Assembly (NCBI GenBank): GCA_017645485.1
Contig: JAGCOI010000179.1
Span: 1 to 23,558, forward strand
Source: Alphaproteobacteria bacterium
GTDB lineage: Bacteria > Pseudomonadota > Alphaproteobacteria > RF32 > CAG-239
Length of the DNA: 23,558 nt
Reading direction: 5' to 3'
Both the position numbers and the translations under genes were made by a program. How positions within the stretch are numbered: the stretch's first letter is position 1; every line of letters starts with the position of its first letter. The notes under the pieces are model-generated. The model was not told where the DNA came from, ran no database searches, and saw nothing but the letters and a program-made list of their open reading frames with translations. Positions 1 through 7,701 of this stretch are shown here, one piece after another.

Positions 1-1641
1 CATTTCAATATCTTCCGTTTTATCATCTTCACTGAAAAGAACCTTTTCCAAATTGCCGAACACATCTTCAATCGCTGCAGAAAATTGCCTTGCTTGAGGC
101 AGTGTCACCACCAAACTTTCAATCATTTGTTTATAAAGCGGTAAAAGTAACGGCTGATTAGACACAACCGAAAAGGCGCTCACAATCATTTCATGAATTT
201 TTGCAACCGCTTCATTCGTTTTTTGCATTTCTTCTGCTTCATGAAACGAAATATCCGTTTCTATACCGAGTGTTAAATTCCTTAATTTTTCCTGTTTAAG
301 CAACAAAACCGCTTGCATAACGATTTCGCGATCAATATCTGGGGCAAAATCCGCCAACATTTCAAACGGCATTTGTTCACAAATTAATTCGGCTTTAATT
401 TTTAAAACATCACCCACAAAACGCTGAAAATCATTTTGTCTGTCCTGATTTCTGAGAGTTCCGAAGTTTGTTTTTTTAATCACTGCGGTTGCCGTTTCAC
501 TGGGGTTTGCATTTCCCCTCATAATATCCGACACACCGGTAATTTCATAAACCGCTTGAACAAGCATTTTCCGACGCTCACTTAAAACCTCCAATGTTTG
601 AACATATTGTTCAATCGGTGCAAACTCCATCACACCGCCTATGCCGCCTTTTTCTCTTAATTTTTCAAAATCCGAAATTTCAACAAGCGTCACATCTTTA
701 TTTAAAATATTCGCAAGTTCGGGAAAACTGCCGTCATAAGCACCCGAAATTTTTAAGGCCTGCATAATTAATTTCATACGCGAATTAACCCCGTCCAATT
801 CATCAAGCAAACACTTAATTTGCACATAATCCGGAACGGGAATAATACCGTCATTGGCAAGCGTTGCAAACACAGTTTTTGCAAAAGGATAAAAACCAGA
901 AAGTTTGAGAACATCATCATCTATGCGCAAAAAAGTTTCCTTAATTTCTTTTGAAAGATACAACACTTTTCTTTCTTTTTTTGCCCAAATACGATATATA
1001 TCCGTCACACAATCCAATTCGTCTTGTCCCTCTTTTGTCATCACAAAAAAAGGTTCAACCCATGCGCCGAATTGTTCAATCACTTCCCCTTTGGTCATCT
1101 CAATTTTTTGTGCGACCCATGCCACATCTTCCCAAACTTTCACATTCTGCACATCAAAAATAAGCTCTTTCGGGTCCATATAATTTGTCTCAACATTAAC
1201 CGTTTCCAAAATTTCCTGCGGCATTTTTACCGCATTGTCATTTTGTGCCGACAGATGTCCTATATCTTTAACAACCGGCTGAATTTTTTCAAAAACGCAC
1301 CCCAAACCCGAAATCAGATAATCATTACGTGCATACTTTATCACACCGTCAAAGTCCTGACTTTCCATATTTGCAACCAGAGCTTTTTCCAAAATCTGAC
1401 ATGCCACGTCCTGCACGGCATTTTCTTTTTTGTTTTTACGTTTCACATAAGGCTTCGGCGGCTTAAAATACACAAACGGTTTTAATGTTTCAATCGAACT
1501 CCAAAACACATTTTGTTTATTTTTATTATTTTCGTTTTTATAATATTTTCTGATTTCTTCCACCAAACGATGATAATCAGCCCATTGTTCCTCCGCTTTG
1601 GTTAATTTTGCAATCCATTTTTCCACAATATTATTTACCAT
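1..1641 (-). CDS. Phage portal protein, P22/podovirus-like (3' end outside window)
   Basis: Reading the minus strand from the ATG at 1641 gives an uninterrupted frame of 547 codons to base 1, so the C-terminus lies beyond the left edge. The protein should form the dodecameric portal ring at the packaging vertex and dock the terminase. Family-like features are an N-terminal WSSIETLKPFVYFKPPKP segment (residues about 48-65), a central IPVPDYVQIK segment (about 265-275), and the C-terminal EITGVSDIMRGNANPSETAT followed by NFGTLRNQDRQNDFQRF (about 366-403). This matches portals of many alphaproteobacterial prophages from memory; no search was run. An in-frame TAG lies immediately upstream of the ATG, which fixes the start, and a GGGGG Shine-Dalgarno-like run sits 6 nt before it. 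The start overlaps the end of the co-chaperonin gene by 11 nt, implying translational coupling. Confidence 0.85.
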   Translation of the reverse strand, partial: MVNNIVEKWIAKLTKAEEQWADYHRLVEEIRKYYKNENNKNKQNVFWSSIETLKPFVYFKPPKPYVKRKNKKENAVQDVACQILEKALVANMESQDFDGVIKYARNDYLISGLGCVFEKIQPVVKDIGHLSAQNDNAVKMPQEILETVNVETNYMDPKELIFDVQNVKVWEDVAWVAQKIEMTKGEVIEQFGAWVEPFFVMTKEGQDELDCVTDIYRIWAKKERKVLYLSKEIKETFLRIDDDVLKLSGFYPFAKTVFATLANDGIIPVPDYVQIKCLLDELDGVNSRMKLIMQALKISGAYDGSFPELANILNKDVTLVEISDFEKLREKGGIGGVMEFAPIEQYVQTLEVLSERRKMLVQAVYEITGVSDIMRGNANPSETATAVIKKTNFGTLRNQDRQNDFQRFVGDVLKIKAELICEQMPFEMLADFAPDIDREIVMQAVLLLKQEKLRNLTLGIETDISFHEAEEMQKTNEAVAKIHEMIVSAFSVVSNQPLLLPLYKQMIESLVVTLPQARQFSAAIEDVFGNLEKVLFSEDDKTEDIEM

Positions 1642-1867
1642 CTAAAACCCCCAATAAACTGTTTTCTCTAACAACGACCAACCCGTCAACTGCCGGCAAA
1701 TCATCCCATTTAAAATAAATCACATGATCACCGCTTTTAACGCTTTTTACATTTTCGCCGACACAAACCACCATACCTGACTTTGTGTCATTGTCATCTT
1801 CCCTGATAATGATGTTTTTTTTAACTTCATCCGGTTTAATAAACACCCGATCCAAAATCGCTTTCAT
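1631..1867 (-). CDS. Phage-encoded GroES-like co-chaperonin
   Basis: This 78-residue protein has the Cpn10 layout: an N-terminal DRVFIKPDE strand (residues 6-14), a short mobile-loop equivalent ending in III (19-21), a SGMVVCVGEN core strand (30-39), KSGDHVIYFKWDD (44-56) and a C-terminal VVRENSLLGVLDGK. In GroES the mobile loop carries an IVL tripeptide that contacts GroEL, and in T4 gp31 the equivalent is III, so III here is consistent with a working co-chaperonin. It is shorter than GroES (about 97 residues), mostly in the loop and roof regions. Its place between large terminase and portal suggests help in folding head proteins with host GroEL. The ATG at 1867 is preferred over the adjacent TTG at 1870; a GAGGAG Shine-Dalgarno lies upstream. 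Family assignment is fairly sure; the chaperone partner is inferred. Confidence 0.8.
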   Translation of the reverse strand: MKAILDRVFIKPDEVKKNIIIREDDNDTKSGMVVCVGENVKSVKSGDHVIYFKWDDLPAVDGLVVVRENSLLGVLDGK

Positions 1868-1892
1868 CAATTTTTCTCCTCAAAATAACTTT

Positions 1893-3209
1893 TTACCATC
1901 CGTCCGTTGTTTTAACACGAAATAAACTTTCGATATCAACGCCGGCAAAACCGACTTTTTGAACTTTACCGCAATCATACACGGGCTCTGCAAATGTCAA
2001 AACGAATGCATCTGCTTTATCCGGTGATCTCCCGAGACGTTCCTTAATTTTATCTTTGCTTTCAAGCTGCAACCGTCCTTTATAATCATAACTTTTACAA
2101 ACCGAACACAAATCTTCCAACAGTTCATCATCTCTAATCACTTGCACCCCTTCTTCCGATTTCAACCATTCATTTGCAAGTCCCCACATTTCGGCGCGTT
2201 TGTTCACATATCTGTCATCATTAATGGCTTTTGAACCAAAATTCACACCGCGCACGATTTTTCCAAACCCCCTGTCTTTCAATATATCATACACACCGGC
2301 CCCAGTATTTCCCAAATCCAAAAAAATTCTTTTCGGTTTATCTTCATTAATCACTTGCGTTAATTTATTTGCCAAATCGACCGTACTTAATTTTGAAAAA
2401 GTATCTATCTTATAACAATACCTGCCGCGACGATAGCAAAATACGGTCTTATCATCTCCGAACCGTGCAATATCCACCCCGATAACAAGCGGTGATGTGC
2501 TCACACATATTTTCACATCAAACGCTTTCATCACGTCTTTGACCGCAATTAATTTATTATCACCTGCTTTAACCGGTGCACCGAGCCATATATGTTCGTA
2601 ATCTTCCAAATTTTGCGCTTTACACTTTAAAGCCAAATATTTAATTTCTGAGGAACAATACGGATTATCATAATAATTCACTTTCACAACAAGCGTACGC
2701 TCGTCGGCATTTAAGGCAAGCGCCTTCCAAATCGGATCATTTTCTTCTTCCCTGTTCATTGAAATCCATATTTCAGAACCCTTTTTACGAATGGTCGGAT
2801 TTAAGATATCCCAGCTTTTTTTTGAAATACTCTGCCCTTCTTCAACCCAACAAACATCAACACCCTCAAGCGATTTAATATTTTGACTGTTTTGATCTTT
2901 TAATCCCTTAAATATAAACTTTGAACCTGTCAGTACATTTTCAATTCTGTCTTCATAAAACTTAAAATCATCAAATCCGTAATAATCCGCTCTGTCTTTT
3001 AAAAGTTTATAAACCGAATCTTTAATTGAATTTTGAACTTCACGCACGCATGCAATCAAAAATTTGCCCATTCTTGCCTTAATAATCAAGCTGTCGGCAA
3101 AAGCAAAACTTTTACCGCCGGCACGTCCGCCCCAATAAAGTTTATACCTGTAGTTTTCGGTCAAAAGAGGTTTAAATTTGACAGGTATTTTCACATCAAC
3201 CGTTAACAT
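1893..3209 (-). CDS. Phage terminase large subunit (PBSX/Terminase_3 type)
   Basis: This 438-residue protein is the ATP-driven DNA-packaging motor and headful nuclease. From the ATG at 3209, the Walker A-type loop is GGRAGGKS (residues 27-34), the Walker B strand and catalytic acid are VDVCWVEE (117-124), and the motor coupling motif is near SMNREEENDP (150-159). The RNase H-like nuclease domain shows GVDIARFGDDKT (244-255), IFLDLGNTGAG (295-305) and the late acidic pair in GRSPDKADA (393-401). All three nuclease acidic clusters are present, so the enzyme looks intact. The frame also allows a TTG start at 3227; neither start has a good Shine-Dalgarno, and the gene is probably coupled to the small terminase that stops 21 nt upstream. 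The length fits the family. Confidence 0.95.
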   Translation of the reverse strand: MLTVDVKIPVKFKPLLTENYRYKLYWGGRAGGKSFAFADSLIIKARMGKFLIACVREVQNSIKDSVYKLLKDRADYYGFDDFKFYEDRIENVLTGSKFIFKGLKDQNSQNIKSLEGVDVCWVEEGQSISKKSWDILNPTIRKKGSEIWISMNREEENDPIWKALALNADERTLVVKVNYYDNPYCSSEIKYLALKCKAQNLEDYEHIWLGAPVKAGDNKLIAVKDVMKAFDVKICVSTSPLVIGVDIARFGDDKTVFCYRRGRYCYKIDTFSKLSTVDLANKLTQVINEDKPKRIFLDLGNTGAGVYDILKDRGFGKIVRGVNFGSKAINDDRYVNKRAEMWGLANEWLKSEEGVQVIRDDELLEDLCSVCKSYDYKGRLQLESKDKIKERLGRSPDKADAFVLTFAEPVYDCGKVQKVGFAGVDIESLFRVKTTDGW

Positions 3210-3230
3210 TTTTGCATCAATTATCAAATT

Positions 3231-3602
3231 TTATTTTTCAACATCTTCCGTTTTTGTATCCGAAAATTCGACCAAAGCCGTCTTCATATCAAAACTTTTT
3301 CCGTTTTCCGTTTTATCCGACCAACCAAAATTTTTAAGCGCAAAAACATCTCCGCTGTTTCCCCTTTTAATCAGTCGTTTTTCATAAGCGTGCTGAACAC
3401 GTAATTTAGCCTTTTTAATCAGCGAAAAATAAACATCATCCGGACCATAATCGCGAAGTGTTTCTCTTGAAATATTCAAAGCCAGTGCCAAACCTGTAAT
3501 CGTCACCGGTTCTTCATCTTCAACGCAACCGTCAAAATAGGCCTCGATGGCTTGTTCTAAATCTTTTGCCGATTTAAATTTTAATGTTTTTTCAGATGCC
3601 AT
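3231..3602 (-). CDS. Phage terminase small subunit (gp3-like DNA-packaging protein)
   Basis: This 123-residue protein is predicted to recognise phage DNA and load the large terminase. The N-terminal half has the arrangement seen in small terminases of this type: a helix containing EQAIEAYFDGC (residues 17-27), then PVTITGLALALNISRETLRDY, a helix-turn-helix where SRETLRDY would be the recognition helix, followed by a basic helix IKKAKLRVQHAYEKRL. The short segment GDVFALKNFGWSDKT near residue 90 is typical of the family. The gene directly precedes the large terminase, the usual order. The ATG at 3602 (MASEKT) is chosen because GAGAG lies about 6 nt upstream; an in-frame GTG at 3620 would add six residues but has no close Shine-Dalgarno. 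Family assignment is from pattern memory. Confidence 0.85.
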   Translation of the reverse strand: MASEKTLKFKSAKDLEQAIEAYFDGCVEDEEPVTITGLALALNISRETLRDYGPDDVYFSLIKKAKLRVQHAYEKRLIKRGNSGDVFALKNFGWSDKTENGKSFDMKTALVEFSDTKTEDVEK

Positions 3603-3650
3603 CTTCACTCTCAAAATCACTTTTTATACCCGTGTTCTCACCTTATTTAA

Positions 3651-3680
3651 AAAAAAGCGCTTACCTTGAAGCGCTTTTTT
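3651..3680 (-). terminator. Intrinsic terminator in the leader ahead of the terminase genes
   Basis: A perfect 12-bp inverted repeat (AAAAAAGCGCTT, 6-nt loop, AAGCGCTTTTTT) is followed on the minus strand by a run of T. It is flanked by A and T tracts on both sides, so it could act in either direction. It sits between the strong minus-strand promoter at 3708-3736 and the small terminase start at 3602, so late transcripts must pass through it. Confidence 0.8.
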
Positions 3681-3686
3681 CTTTTG

Positions 3687-3700
3687 TCCTTTTTTAAGGA
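3687..3700 (-). promoter_or_regulatory. Small palindrome at the presumed transcript start
   Basis: TCCTT-AAAA-AAGGA can form a five-pair hairpin at the very 5' end of the transcript expected from the promoter at 3708-3736. It lies seven bases before the terminator stem. It may be a pausing or antiterminator-loading element, or just leader structure; the role is a guess. Confidence 0.3.
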
Positions 3701-3707
3701 TATAATA

Positions 3708-3736
3708 TATATATCATATTTTTCAAATCTTGTCAA
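3708..3736 (-). promoter_or_regulatory. Sigma70-type promoter for the phage late genes
   Basis: On the minus strand a perfect -35 box TTGACA (3736-3731) is separated by exactly 17 bp from a TATATA -10 box (3713-3708). The predicted start is near 3701, giving a leader of about 100 nt before the small terminase ATG. It begins 49 bp after the stop of the 99-residue gene, so it is intergenic. It is the best promoter match in the window. Confidence 0.7.
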
Positions 3737-3784
3737 GACCTGTGTATAACCAATGTAATAATTTGTTTTTACTGAATAAATCAG

Positions 3785-4084
3785 TCATTTTTTAAAAGTT
3801 AACAAAATAATTTTCTTATATTTATTTCTGTTACTTAATTTTGGCGAACGCGCAATCTGCAAAATAGAACGCCACGGTGCATCAGCCAAATCACATACTG
3901 TTTTCAAATCTTGTGTATGTGTTAAAAAATACACAGCCTCTCTGCGGCGTTTTTTCTGCCTGATTGTTTTCGGGCAATACGCATAAGCATCTTTAACGGC
4001 CAAAGCCAAAACAGCTTGAAACAAACGCCGTATACGCCAACTTTCAATTATCTGCCATGTGCGTTTTTCATCTTCTTTTATCAT
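3785..4084 (-). CDS. Small basic phage protein, function unknown
   Basis: The 99-residue product is strongly basic, with runs KKRRRE (44-49) and KLSNRNKYKK near the end. A helix-rich middle (REAVYFLTHTQDLKTVCDLA, 48-67) followed by PWRSILQIAR (70-79) looks like a degenerate helix-turn-helix. It resembles short uncharacterised proteins in alphaproteobacterial prophages, but I cannot name a family. Its ATG overlaps the stop of the upstream 133-residue gene in an ATGA, so the two are co-translated. It ends 49 bp before the late promoter. By position it, or its partner, could be the late-gene activator or antiterminator; that is inference from layout only. Confidence 0.7.
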   Translation of the reverse strand: MIKEDEKRTWQIIESWRIRRLFQAVLALAVKDAYAYCPKTIRQKKRRREAVYFLTHTQDLKTVCDLADAPWRSILQIARSPKLSNRNKYKKIILLTFKK

Positions 4085-4482
4085 TTATTGTTTTCTTTCG
4101 TTGATATATAATAACAAACCAGATTATCCAAAGCTTTACAAAGCATGGCGACAAATAATTTCATATCGCATTGATGCCCTTCAAGTTCTTTATTTTCCAA
4201 AACAATTTTTTGAACGACGAACCTTAAATGTGAAGGTATTTGCGCATATGCCTTCAAAAACAAATCTTTTTGGGCGAGCTTACTTTCAATCACACTGACG
4301 GGAACATTCCCTTTAGAGTTTACGCGCAACCAATCAGACACACCTTCCGATAATATATGGCTGTTCATATAGCTGTAAAACAACAATTGTGCGGCCCACA
4401 GCCTTTGTTCTGCACTTATATTTATATTATCGCTTTGCAAACGTCCTTTTTTATACCATTTCTCCAAAACGCTTTTTTTCAT
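4081..4482 (-). CDS. Small phage protein, possibly DUF6456-like; function unknown
   Basis: The 133-residue protein has no signal peptide or membrane segment. The C-terminal part (about residues 70-127: LAQKDLFLKAYAQIPSHLR, then FVVQKIVLENKELEG and LCKALDNLVCYY) resembles from memory the DUF6456 domain of alphaproteobacterial regulators, with the same layout of a helix ending in an acidic stretch and then a helix ending in HYY/CYY. This is a weak resemblance. The start is well supported by AGGAGG four bases before the ATG. It is the first gene leftward from the divergent control region shared with the S24 repressor, so it is probably under that repressor, and it is co-translated with the next gene. 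Candidate early or delayed-early regulator of the late genes. Confidence 0.7.
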   Translation of the reverse strand: MKKSVLEKWYKKGRLQSDNINISAEQRLWAAQLLFYSYMNSHILSEGVSDWLRVNSKGNVPVSVIESKLAQKDLFLKAYAQIPSHLRFVVQKIVLENKELEGHQCDMKLFVAMLCKALDNLVCYYISTKENNK

Positions 4483-4516
4483 TTTTCCTCCTGCTTTATA
4501 AATTAAAAACCAATAT

Positions 4517-4561
4517 AAAAATATTATATATTTCTTATATTTTCAATAGGAAAAATATTAT
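4517..4561. promoter_or_regulatory. Candidate operator pair in the divergent promoter region
   Basis: Two copies of AAAAATATTAT (4517-4527 and 4551-4561) lie 34 bp apart in the 141-bp region between divergent genes. The first overlaps the -10 (TATTTT, 4523-4518) of a plausible leftward promoter whose -35 is TTGAAA (4546-4541, 17-bp spacing). The second abuts the -35 of the rightward promoter at 4562-4590. The region is very AT-rich, so chance repeats are possible. Confidence 0.3.
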
Positions 4562-4590
4562 TTGCACACCCCATATATTTGTGATATATC
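4562..4590 (+). promoter_or_regulatory. Predicted promoter of the S24 repressor gene
   Basis: TTGCAC (4562-4567) and TATATC (4585-4590) are separated by 17 bp. The predicted start near 4597 leaves a leader of about 27 nt containing AAGGAAA just before the repressor ATG at 4624. Moderate match in an AT-rich background. Confidence 0.5.
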
Positions 4591-4623
4591 TTATTTATTC
4601 TTCATTTTTATAAGGAAAAAACC

Positions 4624-5259
4624 ATGGATGCTGATAAAATTCGTTTACATATTGCGCATTTAATTAAAGAAAAACATAAAAATCTTCGGGCTTTATCTCT
4701 TGCCATAGGCAAAAATGAAGCTTATTTACATCAATTCGTTCATAAAGGTTCACCCATGCGCCTGCCCGAAGAAGATCGCCGTAAACTGGCTTCTTTGCTT
4801 GATGTGGATGAACAGGATTTAACCGACATTAAATTACCGAAAACGTTTTCATCACCGACTATTCAATCAAAAACGGCCTTACTTGAAATGCTTGGGGCAG
4901 ATACCAATTCAGGAACGACAGGCTTTTTCTCTTTACCTATTGAAGATTTTTCAAATTTAACGTCTGTATTGCCGAATATGGTTAAAATCCTGCGTATTTC
5001 GGGTGATGCGATGTTGCCAACTCTTAAAGATGGCGATTATGTCTTATCGGATACCTCCGAAAACTCTTTTTCGGCGGACGGGCTTTACGTCATCGTCTTA
5101 AATAACAGATACACGGTCAAACGCGTACAGCAAATTTCAAACGACAAATTATTACTCATTTCCGACAATACGCATTATCAAAGTGTTTCTGTCTCAAAAA
5201 CAGATATCACCATATACGGCAAAATAATCTGCATTTTCAAAACGGAAAAAATCGGATAA
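4624..5259 (+). CDS. S24/LexA-fold phage-type repressor lacking the catalytic serine
   Basis: The 211-residue protein has an N-terminal helix-turn-helix (about 6-65; LRALSLAIGKNEAYLHQFV is the likely DNA-reading unit) and a C-terminal S24 peptidase fold (about 118-207). The S24 signature reads RISGDAMLPTLKDGDYV. The residue before Met is normally the nucleophilic serine (GDSM, GMSM, NSM) but here is Ala129, encoded by GCG. The general-base lysine is kept (TVKRV, Lys166). Such a protein should bind DNA and dimerise but not self-cleave. No obvious Ala-Gly cleavage site is seen in the linker. It is divergent from the small phage genes and precedes a MazG-type gene by 24 bp. Start supported by AAGGAAA. 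Phage repressor is likelier than host LexA. Confidence 0.85.
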   Translation: MDADKIRLHIAHLIKEKHKNLRALSLAIGKNEAYLHQFVHKGSPMRLPEEDRRKLASLLDVDEQDLTDIKLPKTFSSPTIQSKTALLEMLGADTNSGTTGFFSLPIEDFSNLTSVLPNMVKILRISGDAMLPTLKDGDYVLSDTSENSFSADGLYVIVLNNRYTVKRVQQISNDKLLLISDNTHYQSVSVSKTDITIYGKIICIFKTEKIG

Positions 5260-5283
5260 CCCTATATTTGAAGGCCTGCAATC

Positions 5284-5682
5284 ATGAATAAATACGAACA
5301 ACTTGTTAAACAATTTCATGAACTGATGGAAATGGACATTGATGCTCCCTACACGGCTGATTTGTTGCAATTGCGCAAAACACTTATTAATGAAGAAGTC
5401 TCTGAACTTAACATTGAAATAGACACACTCATAAACGAGCTTCAAACAACCGGTCAAATAAATCCTCAAACCAAACTGAAAATGTTCAAGGAACTGGCCG
5501 ATTTACAATATGTTTTAAGTGGCATGTCCGTCACATTCGGTATCCCGCTTGAAACGATTTTTGCCCGTGTTCAAGAAAGCAACCTTTCAAAACTCGTTAA
5601 CGGCAAACCGCTTAAAAGGGCTGACGGCAAAGTACTAAAAGGGCCCAACTACAAAAAACCGGATTTATCCGATCTTGCCTGA
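5284..5682 (+). CDS. MazG-type / PRA-PH-like nucleoside triphosphate pyrophosphohydrolase
   Basis: The 132-residue all-alpha protein carries the metal-binding signature of the MazG/PRA-PH superfamily: NEEVSE (residues 36-41) and KELADLQY (69-76), that is EExxE followed by ExxD. The C-terminal part, QESNLSKLVNGKPLKRADGK then VLKGPNYKKPDL, is typical of the phage and bacterial subfamily annotated as phosphoribosyl-ATP pyrophosphohydrolase-like. Such enzymes hydrolyse (d)NTPs to NMP and pyrophosphate; the substrate here is unknown, and a housecleaning or nucleotide-pool role is possible. It follows the repressor by 24 bp with GAAGG before the ATG and probably shares its transcript, so it would be expressed in the repressed (lysogenic) state. 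It ends 18 bp before a strong terminator. Confidence 0.85.
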   Translation: MNKYEQLVKQFHELMEMDIDAPYTADLLQLRKTLINEEVSELNIEIDTLINELQTTGQINPQTKLKMFKELADLQYVLSGMSVTFGIPLETIFARVQESNLSKLVNGKPLKRADGKVLKGPNYKKPDLSDLA

Positions 5683-5700
5683 TTTATTTTCAAACAGCAA

Positions 5701-5734
5701 AAAAGCCGATAAAGCTTTCGCTTTACCGGCTTTT
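5701..5734. terminator. Bidirectional terminator between MazG-type gene and enolase
   Basis: Arms AAAAGCCGATAAAG and CTTTACCGGCTTTT pair over 14 positions with one A-C mismatch around a CTTTCG loop. A- and T-tracts on both sides allow it to end the rightward MazG transcript and the leftward enolase transcript, whose stop lies at 5751. It marks the boundary of phage-derived and housekeeping DNA. Confidence 0.85.
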
Positions 5735-5750
5735 TAATCATCAACATCTC

Positions 5751-7049
<1,299 letters not shown>

Positions 7050-7072
7050 TTAAATAAAAAAACTGGTGCTAA

Positions 7073-7099
7073 ATTGTAACTATTTTCTTTAAAAGTCAA
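7073..7099 (-). promoter_or_regulatory. Candidate enolase promoter
   Basis: On the minus strand TTGACT (7099-7094) precedes TACAAT (7078-7073), both close to consensus. The spacer is only 15 bp, which is shorter than ideal. It lies about 45 bp upstream of the enolase ATG. Confidence 0.45.
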
Positions 7100-7146
7100 G
7101 TAATTTAGATATCTTAACATCAGAAATATTTTTGAAAGAAAGAATC

Positions 7147-7599
7147 ATGTTTTCGGAAAAATGGAATAAACGTTTTATGGAACTCGCCTTTTTAGTGGCC
7201 TCTTGGTCGAAAGATCCGTCAACCAAAACAGGCGCTGTCGTTGTCGGTCCCGATAAAGAAATCAGAGCAACCGGTTACAACGGCCCCGTCAGAGGTGTTG
7301 ATGATGATGTTCAAGAGCGTTTTGAACGCCCCGTAAAATATGAATTTTTTGAACATGCAGAGCGCAACGCCTTATATAATGCCTGTTTAACGGGCGTATC
7401 TCTTAAAGGTTGTGTTATGTATGCAACGCACGCGCCATGCACCGATTGTGCGCGCGCCATTATTCAAGCCGGCATAAAAACGGTTGTCACCAATAAAATC
7501 ATTATTGATGAGAACACACCAAAAAACACATGGCGCGATAAACTTATTTATTCCGAGCAAATGTTTCGCGAAGCCGGTGTTGAATATATAGAACTTTAG
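7147..7599 (+). CDS. dCMP deaminase family protein (zinc cytidine-deaminase fold)
   Basis: The 150-residue protein has the complete zinc site of the cytidine/deoxycytidylate deaminase fold: EHAERNA (His70, Glu72) and HAPCTDCARAI (Cys98, Cys101). The N-terminal FMELAFLVASWSKDPSTKTG and GYNGPVRGVDDD segments are typical of dCMP deaminases (ComEB-like), which convert dCMP to dUMP for thymidylate synthesis. The actual nucleotide was not tested, so other deaminations remain possible. The ATG at 7147 is chosen because GAAAGAAAGA precedes it; the open frame also contains a TTG five codons earlier. It is divergent from enolase and followed by a response-regulator gene about 100 bp downstream. Confidence 0.88.
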   Translation: MFSEKWNKRFMELAFLVASWSKDPSTKTGAVVVGPDKEIRATGYNGPVRGVDDDVQERFERPVKYEFFEHAERNALYNACLTGVSLKGCVMYATHAPCTDCARAIIQAGIKTVVTNKIIIDENTPKNTWRDKLIYSEQMFREAGVEYIEL

Positions 7600-7701
7600 A
7601 ACTTGAACTTTTTTAAAACTTAAAGAACGTACTTTAAATGCTTTGATAAACGATTATATCAAGCGCATCTTATGGCTATTTTGTTTGGAGAATTAAAAAA
7701 G

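Noticed and set aside
1024..1485. 153-codon plus-strand open frame at the left end
   Set aside because: It is antisense to the long, well-conserved portal frame on the minus strand and shows no recognisable domain.
3771..3785. Small hairpin ACTGA-ATAAA-TCAGT at the end of the 99-residue gene
   Set aside because: Only five base pairs and not followed by a T-run on the minus strand, so it does not qualify as a terminator.
1..4482. Alphaproteobacterial gene transfer agent of the Rhodobacter type
   Set aside because: That cluster has an HK97-type portal and no GroES-like gene between terminase and portal; the portal here is P22/podovirus-like. A different domesticated particle cannot be excluded.
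4624..5259. Host LexA
   Set aside because: The catalytic serine is missing, the helix-turn-helix is Cro/CI-like rather than LexA winged type, and the gene is divergent from phage genes.
7620..7637. Inverted repeat TTAAAG/CTTTAA after the deaminase gene
   Set aside because: Six AT-rich pairs without a following T-run; too weak to call a terminator.
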